Below are positions 6,835-15,102 of a stretch of 32,867 nucleotides of DNA, piece after piece. The DNA lies in contig NZ_JAUYTS010000021.1 of assembly GCF_030695085.1 (NCBI RefSeq), forward strand, positions 1 to 32,867. Reading direction: 5' to 3'. Under the pieces are notes generated by a model. The model saw nothing but the letters and a program-made list of their open reading frames with translations. It was not told the DNA's origin and did not search any database. A program made the translations under genes and the position numbers. Each line of letters starts with the position of its first letter. The stretch's first letter is position 1. Origin of the DNA: Falsiroseomonas sp. Lineage in GTDB: Bacteria > Pseudomonadota > Alphaproteobacteria > Acetobacterales > Acetobacteraceae.

Positions 6835-9174
6835 TTGGTCGCCAATCGGCTTCTCCTGCTCGCCGCCACCTGCCTCGTCCCCGTCGGCCTCGCGCTGAAC
6901 GCGGAAGCGCAGACCCGCGGTCCGCGCGCCCCCACCGCCGCAACGCTCCCCGCCTCCGGCGTGGTGCGCGGCATCGATGTCACCGGTAACCAGCGGATCG
7001 AGGCGGATACCATCCGCTCCTACATGCTGTTGCAGCCGGGCGACCCGTTCAATGCGGACCGGCTGGACCGCAGCCTGCGGACGCTGTTCGCCACCGGCCT
7101 GTTCCGGGACGTGACGGTGGCCCGCGATGGCGACCGCATCCGTGTGGCGGTGGAGGAGAACCCGATCGTCAACCGGGTGGCCTTCGAGGGCAACAGCAAG
7201 GTCTCCGATGACGTGCTGACCCCGGAGGTGACGCTGCGCGCCCGCGCCGTGTTCACGCCGCAGGCGGCGCAGGCGGACCGGCAGCGTATCCTCGACCTCT
7301 ACGCCCGCCGCGGCCGCTTTGCCGCGCGCGTGGAGCCGAAGGTCATCCAGCTCGACCAGAACCGCGTCGACGTGGTGTTCGAGATCACGGAAGGCGAGGC
7401 CGCGCTGGTCAGCCGGATTTCCTTCGTCGGCAACACCGCCTTCTCCGACAGCCGGTTGCGGGACGTTGTGGCGACGCGGGAACAGGCCTGGTACCGCATC
7501 CTCTCCACCTCCGACATCTATGACCCGGAGCGGCTGAATTTCGACCGCGAATTGCTGCGCCGCTATTATCTGCGCCGGGGCTATGCCGATGTGCAGGTCA
7601 CCGGCGCGGTGGCCGAGCTGGCGCCGGATCGCAGCGGCTTCTTCGTGACCTACACGATCGACGAAGGCCCCCGCTACCGCGTCGGCAAGGCCGAGATCAC
7701 CAGCACGCTGCGCGGCGTCGAGCCGGACTCGCTGCGCCGCGAGCTCGCGATCTCCGAGGGCGACTGGTACGACGGCGATGCGGTCGAGCGTTCGGTCGAG
7801 GCGCTGTCCGATGCCGTCGGCCTGCGCGGCGTGCCCTTCGTGGAAGTCCGCCCCCGCGTGGTGCGCGACCGGGAGAACCGGCGCGTCGACGTGACCTTCG
7901 AGGTCGCCGAGGGCGCCCGCGCCTATGTCGAGCGCATCGACATCACCGGCAACAGCCGCACCGCGGACCGCGTCATCCGCCGCGAATTCCGTATCGCGGA
8001 AGGTGATGCCTTCAATGCCGCGCAGGTGCGCCGTTCGCGCCAGCGCATCCGCGACCTGGGCTATTTCGGCGGTGCCGAGATCGCCGTGCAGCCCGGCTCC
8101 GCACCGGACCGCACGGTGCTGCAGACCACCGTCTCGGAACGCCCGACCGGCGAAATCTCGCTCGGCGGCGGCTTCTCCACCGATGCGGGCCTGCTGACCG
8201 ATTTCGGCATCCGGGAACGCAATTTCCTCGGCTCCGGCATCGATGCCCGTTTGCAGACCCTGCTGGCGCAGCGCCGCACGCAGGTGGATTTCTCGGTGAC
8301 CGATCCTGCCTTCCTGGACCGCAACCTGGCGGCCGGCGTGGATCTTTTCTACATCACGCGGAACCTTCAGGACACGTCGAGCTACTCCGAGAAGCGCGTC
8401 GGCGCCGTGTTGCGGGCCGGGTATGAGTTCAACGAACGGGTGCGGCAGAGCTGGGCCTACAGCCTGGTGCAGCGCGATGTCTTCGACGTCGACTCGACGG
8501 CCAGCCGGTTCATCCAGGAACAGCGCGGCGTCACGCTGCTGTCGCAGCTCGGCACCACGCTGTCCTACGACGTGCGCGACAGCCGGATCGAGCCGCGCAG
8601 CGGCTACATCGTTCGCGTCGGAACGGATGTCGCGGGTCTCGGCGGCGATGTCGCCTATGTTCGCTGGCGCGGCGACGTGGCGGGCTACATCCCGCTCGAG
8701 CGCGTCCTCGGTGCGCCGGAATACGTTCTGGCATTGCAGGCCGGTGTCGGCCTGCTGACCCCCTGGGGCGACCGGCCGGAGCGGATCATCGACCGCTTCT
8801 TCCTGGGCGGCGACAATCTGCGTGGCTTCGCCCTGGCCGGTGCCGGCCCGCGCGATACTTCCACGAACGGCAATGACGACCCGCTGGGCGGCCGCCTGAT
8901 CTGGACGCAGACGACGGAGCTTCGCTTCCCGCTGCCGCTGCCCTCCGAGATCGGGTTGATCGGCCGCGCCTTCGTCGATGTCGGCTCGCTGTCGGAAACG
9001 CCGGTGACCGGGATTGGCGTGCAGGATGACAGCTCGCCCCGTGTCGGCGCCGGTGTCGGCATCTCCTGGCGCACACCGGTCGGCCTGATCAATATCGACA
9101 TCGCCCAGGCGGTGGTGAAGAAGTCCTACGACGAGACGCAGCTGGTGCGCTTCGGCTTCGGCACCCGCTTCTGA
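6835..9174 (+). CDS. bamA: outer membrane protein assembly factor BamA
   Basis: Central subunit of the BAM complex that folds beta-barrel proteins into the outer membrane. The 779-residue product has a signal peptide ending AEA before Gln. POTRA repeats follow, starting with VRGIDVTGNQRIEADTI, and further POTRA starts are visible (for example RISFVGNTAFSDSRL and VERIDITGNSRTADRVI). The barrel begins near GEISLGGGFSTDAGLLTDF, carries the LRGF lid-loop motif at about residue 662 (usually VRGF) and ends in Phe (GFGTRF), the barrel C-terminal signature. The start is set at TTG 6835 because GGGGAT at 6822-6827 is 7 bases upstream and this gives a compact signal peptide; GTG 6784 would add 17 unconvincing residues. 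The 193-base gap from rseP holds an AT-rich dyad (aaaatc/gatttt, 6656-6672) and no gene. Confidence 0.96.
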   Translation: MVANRLLLLAATCLVPVGLALNAEAQTRGPRAPTAATLPASGVVRGIDVTGNQRIEADTIRSYMLLQPGDPFNADRLDRSLRTLFATGLFRDVTVARDGDRIRVAVEENPIVNRVAFEGNSKVSDDVLTPEVTLRARAVFTPQAAQADRQRILDLYARRGRFAARVEPKVIQLDQNRVDVVFEITEGEAALVSRISFVGNTAFSDSRLRDVVATREQAWYRILSTSDIYDPERLNFDRELLRRYYLRRGYADVQVTGAVAELAPDRSGFFVTYTIDEGPRYRVGKAEITSTLRGVEPDSLRRELAISEGDWYDGDAVERSVEALSDAVGLRGVPFVEVRPRVVRDRENRRVDVTFEVAEGARAYVERIDITGNSRTADRVIRREFRIAEGDAFNAAQVRRSRQRIRDLGYFGGAEIAVQPGSAPDRTVLQTTVSERPTGEISLGGGFSTDAGLLTDFGIRERNFLGSGIDARLQTLLAQRRTQVDFSVTDPAFLDRNLAAGVDLFYITRNLQDTSSYSEKRVGAVLRAGYEFNERVRQSWAYSLVQRDVFDVDSTASRFIQEQRGVTLLSQLGTTLSYDVRDSRIEPRSGYIVRVGTDVAGLGGDVAYVRWRGDVAGYIPLERVLGAPEYVLALQAGVGLLTPWGDRPERIIDRFFLGGDNLRGFALAGAGPRDTSTNGNDDPLGGRLIWTQTTELRFPLPLPSEIGLIGRAFVDVGSLSETPVTGIGVQDDSSPRVGAGVGISWRTPVGLINIDIAQAVVKKSYDETQLVRFGFGTRF

Positions 9175-9197
9175 GCATTATCGTGGAAATTCGTCCC

Positions 9198-9992
9198 ATG
9201 CGCCTGCGTCATCTTCTTGCGGCTTCCCTGTTGTTCGCGCCGCCCCTGCTGCTGACCCTGCCGGCTTCGGCGCAGCAGCAGGGCCAGCAGTGGTTCGTCC
9301 CGCCCGCGGGGCAGCCGCAGGGCCAGCAGCAGCGGCCGGCCCAGACCCAGCAGCGCCCGGCGCAGACACCGCAGCGCCCGGCGGCACAGCAGCCCGCCGC
9401 CGGCCAGCGCCCGCCGGCGCCGGTCATTGCCATCGTCGACATCCCCGAGGTGCAGCGCCTGTCCGCCGCCTTCAACCAGGTGCGGGAGGAGATCGAGCGT
9501 CGCCGCGCCAAGCTGAACGAGGATCTGCAAGGCGAGCAGGGCCGCTGGCGCGAGGAGCAGCAGTCCCTGGCCGCCGCCCGTGCCACCCTGGCACCCGAGC
9601 AGCTTCGTGCGCGGGAGCGTGACCTGCAGGAACGCATCACCGACGCGCAGCGCATCTTCCGCGACCGGTCGCGCGCCATCGACCAGGCGGCGCAGGCCGG
9701 GTTGCAGCAGATCGAGCAGGCGCTGGGCGCCGTGATCCGCCAGGTCGCCGCCTCCCGCGGGGTGAATATCGTGCTGCCGCGGCCGCTGGTGATCTTCAAC
9801 GATGCGGCCTTCGACCTGACGGATGAGATTTCCGCGCAGATGAACCGGGTGCTCCGCAGCGTGAACATGCCGGCCGAGGGCGCCCCGCCGACCGATGCGG
9901 CCCCGGGCGCGCCTGCTGCCGGTGCCGCGCCGAATGGTGCGCCGCCGCCGCCGCCGCCGCAGGCCCCCGCGGCGCCGGCGCGACGGAACTGA
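9198..9992 (+). CDS. skp: Skp/OmpH-family periplasmic chaperone with low-complexity extensions
   Basis: Periplasmic holdase that delivers unfolded outer-membrane proteins to BamA. A signal peptide (MRLRHLLAASLLFAPP and a hydrophobic run) ends in ASA. Residues about 28-72 are a Gln/Pro-rich stretch with repeated QRPAQT-like units. The OmpH domain starts near residue 76 (VIAIVDIPEVQRLSAAF) and continues as a long charged coiled coil (EIERRRAKLNEDLQGEQG), then a hydrophobic return strand (GVNIVLPRPLVIFNDAAFD). The C-terminus is Ala/Pro-rich with six consecutive prolines encoded by a gcc-type triplet run at about 9942-9960. At 264 residues it is much longer than E. coli Skp (161). GTG 9183 is an alternative start. 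It lies between bamA and lpxD as in most Gram-negatives. Confidence 0.85.
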   Translation: MRLRHLLAASLLFAPPLLLTLPASAQQQGQQWFVPPAGQPQGQQQRPAQTQQRPAQTPQRPAAQQPAAGQRPPAPVIAIVDIPEVQRLSAAFNQVREEIERRRAKLNEDLQGEQGRWREEQQSLAAARATLAPEQLRARERDLQERITDAQRIFRDRSRAIDQAAQAGLQQIEQALGAVIRQVAASRGVNIVLPRPLVIFNDAAFDLTDEISAQMNRVLRSVNMPAEGAPPTDAAPGAPAAGAAPNGAPPPPPPQAPAAPARRN

Positions 9993-9995
9993 GCC

Positions 9996-11033
9996 ATGGC
10001 GGCGGATCCCCGCTTCTTTCCGGCGGGGTCCGCCCTGACCCTGGCCGAGGCCGCGGCCGCCGCCGGGGGTGAACTGATCGGCGGCGATGCCACGCTGCGG
10101 ATCACCGGCGTCGGGCCGCTGCAATCGGCCGGGGCCAGCGAAATCAGCTTTCTCGACAACCGGCGCTACCTGCCGCTGCTGGCGGAAAGCCGGGCGGCGG
10201 CCGTGGTGCTGGCGCCGGATCTGCTGCCTCGCCTGCCGGAAGGCCGTGCGGCGATCGTGACGAAGCAGGCCTATCTCGGCTTCGGCCGCATTGCCCGCGC
10301 CCTGCATCCCGTGCCGGCGCCGCGGCCGGGTATCCATGCCACGGCCGTGGTCGACGCCACCGCGCGGATCGGGGCCGGGGTTGAGATCGGACCCTATGCC
10401 GTGGTCGAGGCCGGGGCGGAGATCGGCGAGGGCTGCATCATCGGCCCGCATGCCGTGGTCGGCGCGGGCGTTGTGCTGGGGCAGGGCTGTCGCATCGGTG
10501 CGCATGCCAGCCTGTCGCATTGCATCGCCGGGCGCTTCGTCGTGCTGCATCCGGGTGCACGGGTCGGCCAGGAAGGCTTCGGTTTCGCGGTGACGCCGGA
10601 GGGGCGGTTCGAGACCATGCCCCAGCTGGGCCGCGTGCTGCTGGGCGATGCGGTGGAGATCGGCGCCAATGCCTGCGTCGATCGCGGCAGCCAATCCGAC
10701 ACCGTGCTGGGGGCGGGAACGCGCCTCGACAATCTGGTGCAGATCGGCCACAACGTGAGCACCGGCAAGGGATGCGTGCTGGTGGCCCAGGTCGGTATCT
10801 CCGGCTCCACGCGCCTCGGCAACGGGGTGCAGATGGGCGGTCAGTCTGGCATGTCCGGTCATCTCGAGATCGGCGACCGGGTGCAGGTGGCGGCCCAGGC
10901 CGGCGTCATGTCCGATGTCGGTCCGGGTGAGATCGTCGGCGGGTCACCCGCCTGGCCGATGCGCGAGACGATGCGCGCCTATGCCGCGCTGCGGAAACTG
11001 GCCGGCCGGCCCAGGGCCAAGCCGGCACCCTAA
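9996..11033 (+). CDS. lpxD: UDP-3-O-acylglucosamine N-acyltransferase LpxD
   Basis: Third step of lipid A synthesis: transfers a 3-hydroxyacyl chain from ACP to the 2-amino group of UDP-3-O-acylglucosamine. The 345-residue product has the N-terminal uridine-binding domain (EISFLDNRRYLPLL), then left-handed beta-helix hexapeptide repeats (for example ARIGAGVEIGPYAVV), then VGQEGFGF and NLVQIGHNVSTGKGC. The catalytic His corresponds to residue 252 in IGHNV. Length matches the family (about 340). The ATG is 3 bases after the skp stop, so the two are probably cotranslated. fabZ follows after 30 bases. Confidence 0.96.
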   Translation: MAADPRFFPAGSALTLAEAAAAAGGELIGGDATLRITGVGPLQSAGASEISFLDNRRYLPLLAESRAAAVVLAPDLLPRLPEGRAAIVTKQAYLGFGRIARALHPVPAPRPGIHATAVVDATARIGAGVEIGPYAVVEAGAEIGEGCIIGPHAVVGAGVVLGQGCRIGAHASLSHCIAGRFVVLHPGARVGQEGFGFAVTPEGRFETMPQLGRVLLGDAVEIGANACVDRGSQSDTVLGAGTRLDNLVQIGHNVSTGKGCVLVAQVGISGSTRLGNGVQMGGQSGMSGHLEIGDRVQVAAQAGVMSDVGPGEIVGGSPAWPMRETMRAYAALRKLAGRPRAKPAP

Positions 11034-11063
11034 TTCGCCTGGGAGCGAACGGAAGACAGGATC

Positions 11064-11561
11064 ATGGACGCGACCGCAGAGAATACGCCGGCCACCGCGG
11101 CGGAAGCCCCCGAGGGGACCGTTGGTGTCTACGACATCGCCCGCATCATGCAGGCCATCCCGCACCGCTTTCCCTTCCTGCTGGTGGATCGCGTGGTGGA
11201 GATCGTGCCGAATGTCTCGGCCGTCGGCATCAAGAACGTCTCGATCAACGAGAATTTCTTCCAGGGCCACTTCCCGCAGCATCCGGTCTTCCCGGGCGTG
11301 CTGATCATCGAGAGCATGGCGCAGACAGCCGCCGTGCTGGTGGTGGAAACGCTGGGTCCCAGCGCCCAGGGCAAGCTGGTCTATTTCATGACCGTGGACA
11401 GCGCGAAGTTCCGCAAGCCGGTGGTGCCGGGCGACCAGATGCGTGTGCATGTGCTGAAGGAAAAGCAGCGCGGCAACATCTGGAAGTTCACGGCCGAGGC
11501 CAAGGTGGACGGCAAGGTGGTGGCCGAGGCCAGCTACGCCGCCATGATCCTCGACAAGTGA
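11064..11561 (+). CDS. fabZ: 3-hydroxyacyl-ACP dehydratase FabZ
   Basis: Dehydrates 3-hydroxyacyl-ACP in fatty acid elongation, competing with LpxA/LpxD for the same substrate, which explains its place in the lpx cluster. The hotdog-fold product of 165 residues has a variable acidic N-terminus (residues 1-22), then IPHRFPFLLVDRV and FFQGHFPQHPVFPGVLIIE. The catalytic pair is His69 (GHFP) and Glu83 (IIESMAQ). Length fits FabZ plus a short extension. Purine-rich sequence (ggaagacagg) precedes the ATG. The stop overlaps the likely GTG start of lpxA by four bases. Confidence 0.96.
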   Translation: MDATAENTPATAAEAPEGTVGVYDIARIMQAIPHRFPFLLVDRVVEIVPNVSAVGIKNVSINENFFQGHFPQHPVFPGVLIIESMAQTAAVLVVETLGPSAQGKLVYFMTVDSAKFRKPVVPGDQMRVHVLKEKQRGNIWKFTAEAKVDGKVVAEASYAAMILDK

Positions 11562-12430
11562 GCGAACCCGTCCGCGTGGATTCCGAAATCATGCCGGCCC
11601 AAAGCCATAACGGCTTCATCCACCCCGCCGCCCATGTCGCGGCCGGGGCGCAGATCGGTGCCGGCTGCCACATCGGCCCCGGCTGCGTCGTGGGGCCGGA
11701 GGCGGTGCTGGGGCAGGGCGTGGAACTCATCGCGCATGTCGTGCTCGATGGCCGCGTGACGCTGGGCGACGGGGTGAAGGTGTACCCCTTCGCCGCCATC
11801 GGCCTGCCGCCGCAGGACCTCAAGTACAAGGGCCAGCCTACCGGCGTTTCCATCGGCGCCCGAAGCCAGATCCGCGAACATGTCACCATCCATCGCGGCA
11901 GCACCGGCGGCGATGGCATGACGCGGATCGGCGCGGATTGCCTGGTGATGTGCGTCGCCCATATCGGGCATGACTGCCGGATCGGCGACAATGTCATCCT
12001 GGTGAACAACGTGATGTTGGCCGGCCATGTGGAGATCGGCGATTTCGCCGTGGTCCAGGGCGGTGCCGCCGTCCAGCAATTCGTCCGCATTGGCCGCATG
12101 GCCATGGTGGCCGGCATGTCCGGCGTGGAACGCAACGTGCTGCCCTATGGCCGCGTGAAGGGCTTTCGCGCCAAGCATGCGGGCCTCAACACCATCGCCA
12201 TGCGGCGCCGCCTCGGGCTGAGCAAGGACCAGGTGGTGACGGTAGCGCGCGCGGTGCACGATCTGTATCGCGGTGGCCGGCCGGATGAGGCGGTGGGCAG
12301 CGTCGCCGCCGCCTATCCCGGCAATGCGCTGGTCGAGGAAATCCTGGCCTTCACCCGCAACCGCGGCCGCCACGGCCTGATCCCCTTCGGCCGCTACGGC
12401 GACGAGGAGGAGAGCGGGGAGGCGGCGTGA
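11558..12430 (+). CDS. lpxA: UDP-N-acetylglucosamine acyltransferase LpxA
   Basis: First step of lipid A synthesis: moves a 3-hydroxyacyl group from ACP to the 3-OH of UDP-GlcNAc. Hexapeptide repeats (HIGPGCVVG and similar) form a left-handed beta helix. The segments IREHVTIHRGS, VAHIGHDCRIG (His135 aligns with the catalytic His125 of E. coli) and GHVEIGDFAVVQGGAAVQQF are family signatures. The C-terminal helical domain follows (GLNTIAMRRRLGL). Two starts are possible. GTG 11558 overlaps the fabZ stop as GTGA and gives 290 residues. ATG 11591 gives 279 residues and an N-terminus closer to E. coli LpxA. The first is listed for its coupling geometry, without a clear ribosome binding site for either. 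Confidence 0.94.
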   Translation: MSEPVRVDSEIMPAQSHNGFIHPAAHVAAGAQIGAGCHIGPGCVVGPEAVLGQGVELIAHVVLDGRVTLGDGVKVYPFAAIGLPPQDLKYKGQPTGVSIGARSQIREHVTIHRGSTGGDGMTRIGADCLVMCVAHIGHDCRIGDNVILVNNVMLAGHVEIGDFAVVQGGAAVQQFVRIGRMAMVAGMSGVERNVLPYGRVKGFRAKHAGLNTIAMRRRLGLSKDQVVTVARAVHDLYRGGRPDEAVGSVAAAYPGNALVEEILAFTRNRGRHGLIPFGRYGDEEESGEAA

Positions 12431-13302
12431 CCGGCGGCCTGCAAACCCTCGGCTTGATCGCGGGCGGCGGCGTCATGCCGCTGCGGGTGGCGGATGCGGC
12501 GCGGCGCGCCGGCCGCCCCGTCTTCGCCGTGCTGGTCGAAGGTTTTGCCGATCCGCGCGAATGGGCGGCCTGGCCGCATGAGGTGGTACGCCTCGGCGCC
12601 GTCGGCCGCATGCTCGGGCTGCTGCGGCGACAGGGCGCGCGGCAGCTGGTGCTCGCCGGGCGCGTGACGCGCCCCTCCATCCTGTCGCTACGCCTGGATG
12701 GGGAGGGTCTGCGGCTGGCGGCCAGGGTTGGTCGCCGGGCGCTGTTCGGCGGCGATGATGCGCTGCTGACCGCCGTCGTCACCGTGCTGCGCGACGAGGG
12801 CTTCGAGCCGCTGGGCGCGCAGCACATCTTCGCCGAATTGCTGATCGAGGCCGGCTGCCCGACCCGCGCCCAACCGGATGCGGAGGCGCTGGAGGATATC
12901 CGCCGCGGAATCACCGTCGCGCGCCAGCTCGGCGCCGCCGATGCCGGCCAGGGCTGCGTCGTGCAGCAGGGTCTCGTGCTGGCGCTGGAAGCCATCGAGG
13001 GCACCGATGCCATGATCGCCCGCGCCGGCGAGATGCGCCGCGAAGGCCCGGGCGGCGTACTGATAAAACTGGTGAAGCCGGCGCAGAGCAAGCTGGTGGA
13101 CCTGCCCGCCATCGGCCCGGACACCATCCGCGCCGCCGCCGCGGCGGGCCTGCGCGGCATTGCCGTGGAAGCGCGACGGAACGGCCATGTGGGCACCATC
13201 GTTCTGGATCGCGACACCACCATATCGGAGGCCAACGCTGCGGGGCTGTTCCTGCTGGCGATGGACGCAGACCACATCCTCAAGGAAGGAACCACCCCAT
13301 GA
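12427..13302 (+). CDS. lpxI: UDP-2,3-diacylglucosamine pyrophosphatase LpxI (DUF1009)
   Basis: Hydrolyses UDP-2,3-diacylglucosamine to lipid X; LpxI replaces LpxH in alphaproteobacteria. The 291-residue product begins [18 protein letters not shown] (N-terminal domain) and includes [10 protein letters not shown], the alpha-helical middle, and a C-terminal domain with [19 protein letters not shown] and [10 protein letters not shown]. Asp225 opens the DLPAIG segment; as I recall, the corresponding Asp225 is the essential residue of Caulobacter LpxI. The GTG start overlaps the lpxA stop as GTGA and the gloA start overlaps its own stop, so translation is probably coupled on both sides. lpxB, often next in this order, is not present. 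Confidence 0.93.
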   Translation: MTGGLQTLGLIAGGGVMPLRVADAARRAGRPVFAVLVEGFADPREWAAWPHEVVRLGAVGRMLGLLRRQGARQLVLAGRVTRPSILSLRLDGEGLRLAARVGRRALFGGDDALLTAVVTVLRDEGFEPLGAQHIFAELLIEAGCPTRAQPDAEALEDIRRGITVARQLGAADAGQGCVVQQGLVLALEAIEGTDAMIARAGEMRREGPGGVLIKLVKPAQSKLVDLPAIGPDTIRAAAAAGLRGIAVEARRNGHVGTIVLDRDTTISEANAAGLFLLAMDADHILKEGTTP

Positions 13303-13694
13303 GCCAGGGCTCGCTGCTGCACACCATGATCCGCGTCGGCAACCTCGAACGCAGCGTGGATTTCTACACCAAGCTGCTCGGCATGAAGGAACTGCGCCGC
13401 CGCGACGTGCCGGATGGCAAGTACACCCTGGTCTTCGTCGGCTACGCGGAGGAATCGACCGGCGCCGCCGTGGTGGAGCTGACCTACAACTACGGCACCG
13501 AGACGTATGAGATGGGCAACGCCTTCGGCCATCTCGCGGTCGGCGTGCCGGACATCTACGCCACCTGCGATAAGCTGCGCGCCGGCGGCGCCAAGATCAC
13601 GCGCGAGCCCGGCCCGGTGAAGTTCGGCACCACGGTCATCGCCTTCGTCGAGGATCCGGACGGCTACAAGATCGAGCTGATCGAGCGGAAGTAG
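13299..13694 (+). CDS. gloA: lactoylglutathione lyase (glyoxalase I)
   Basis: Converts the hemithioacetal of methylglyoxal and glutathione to S-lactoylglutathione. The 131-residue, two-betaalphabetabetabeta-module protein starts with [19 protein letters not shown], the GloA N-terminus. The four metal ligands of the family are all present: His8, Glu60 (VVELTYNYG), His78 (FGHLAVGV) and Glu126 (YKIELIE). Short length and the [10 protein letters not shown] segment point to the Ni-dependent bacterial GloA type. The ATG overlaps the lpxI stop (ATGA), so it is probably expressed with the lipid A genes, although no functional link to lipid A is known. Confidence 0.93.
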   Translation: MSQGSLLHTMIRVGNLERSVDFYTKLLGMKELRRRDVPDGKYTLVFVGYAEESTGAAVVELTYNYGTETYEMGNAFGHLAVGVPDIYATCDKLRAGGAKITREPGPVKFGTTVIAFVEDPDGYKIELIERK

Positions 13695-13704
13695 CCCGAC
13701 CCGA

Positions 13705-15102
13705 ATGGCGATCCTGACGCCGCTGGAGGATGCCCTCGCCGGCATGACCGATGCGGCGCGGGCGCTCGCGGGGCGGGAGAGGGTGCGGCTGGCCGTTACC
13801 GGCCTGTCGCGGGCCGGGAAGACGGTATTCCTGACCTCGCTGGTGGCGAATCTGCTGGCGGCGGGGCAGGGGGTGAACACGCTGCCCGCCCTGGCGGCGG
13901 CCTCCGGCAACCGCTTGAAGGGCGCACGGCTGGTGCCGCCCGGCATCGAATCCACGCCGCGCTTCGACGCGGCCGCGCATCTGGAGGCGCTCGCCGCCGA
14001 CCCGCCGCGCTGGCCGGAACGCACGGAGGATCTCTCCACCCTGGAAATCGCGCTGGACCTCGCCCCCGCCTCCTGGCTCGGCCAGGCGCGTGGCTGGGTG
14101 GCAGGGGAACGGCGCGTCACGCTGGAATTGCTGGATTATCCGGGCGAGTGGCTGCTCGACCTGCCGATGCTGGACCAGTCCTATGATGACTGGTCGCGGG
14201 AGACACTGGCCCGGCTGCGCCAGGGGCGGCGGGCCGCGGCGGCCGAGGACTTTCTTCAATTCGTCGATGCCTTGCCAGCTGGCGCGCGGGATGACGAGGC
14301 GCTGGCCCGGCAGGGCTTTCGCCTGTATCGCGCCGCGCTGCTGCGCTGCCGGGACGATCTCGGTTTTCGCTTCCTTCAGCCCGGCCGGGCGCTGAACCCG
14401 GGGCCGCGGGGGGAAGCGCCGCTGCTGTGGTTCTTCCCGCTGCCCGGTGGCGGCCAGGGCGAGCTGGGCCGGCTGCTGGCGCGGCGCCACGCAGCCTATC
14501 TGGCGGACCAGCGCAGCGCCTTCTTCGAACCCTTTTTCCGCCGCTTCCGTCGCCAGGCGGTGCTGGTCGATGCGCTGGGGTCGCTGCATGCCGGAGAGGA
14601 AGCCTTCGACGACACCGCCGCGGCACTTTCCGCCATCGCCACCTCGCTGCGCCGTGGCGGCGGCTGGCTCAACCTGCTGACCGGCCAGGGCGTGCAGCAT
14701 GTCGGCTTCGCCGCCACCAAGGCCGACCATGTGCCGGAGGCGCAGCGCAAGGCGCTGGTCGGGCTGCTGGGGGATCTGGTGGGGCGGGACACGGCGGGCG
14801 CCGGGGGTGCCACCACCTCCGTCCACGCCATCGCCGCGCTGCGCTGCACGCAGGACGACATGGCCCGCGTCGATGGGCGGGACGTGCAGGCGGTGCGCGG
14901 CGTGCTGCTCGATGGCGGCCGCAGCGCGCGGATCTATCCCGGGGAGGTACCGGACCGCCGCCCGGATCGCGCCTTCTGGCGCAGCGGCGAATTCCGCATG
15001 CCGGTGTTCCGCCCGCCACGGCTGACCGGTGACGGGCTGGCCGGCATGCCCCATCTCGGGCTGGACCGGATGCTGGCATCCCTGATCGGAGACCTGCTGT
15101 GA
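13705..15102 (+). CDS. ycjX: YcjX-family P-loop (GTPase-like) protein
   Basis: Member of the YcjX/DUF463 family, stress-associated nucleotide-binding proteins of unclear role; the E. coli homologue belongs to the phage-shock regulon. In the 465-residue product the Walker A motif is GLSRAGKT (33-40), a DxxG-like DYPG lies at 144-147 inside LELLDYPGEWLLDLPML, and a TKAD motif at 338-341 (FAATKADHVP) fits G4, so GTP is the likely ligand. The C-terminal segment GEFRMPVFRPP is typical of the family. The start is ATG 13705, ten bases after the gloA stop, without a strong ribosome binding site. The stop overlaps the next gene (GTGA), which encodes its usual partner, YcjF. Confidence 0.9.
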   Translation: MAILTPLEDALAGMTDAARALAGRERVRLAVTGLSRAGKTVFLTSLVANLLAAGQGVNTLPALAAASGNRLKGARLVPPGIESTPRFDAAAHLEALAADPPRWPERTEDLSTLEIALDLAPASWLGQARGWVAGERRVTLELLDYPGEWLLDLPMLDQSYDDWSRETLARLRQGRRAAAAEDFLQFVDALPAGARDDEALARQGFRLYRAALLRCRDDLGFRFLQPGRALNPGPRGEAPLLWFFPLPGGGQGELGRLLARRHAAYLADQRSAFFEPFFRRFRRQAVLVDALGSLHAGEEAFDDTAAALSAIATSLRRGGGWLNLLTGQGVQHVGFAATKADHVPEAQRKALVGLLGDLVGRDTAGAGGATTSVHAIAALRCTQDDMARVDGRDVQAVRGVLLDGGRSARIYPGEVPDRRPDRAFWRSGEFRMPVFRPPRLTGDGLAGMPHLGLDRMLASLIGDLL

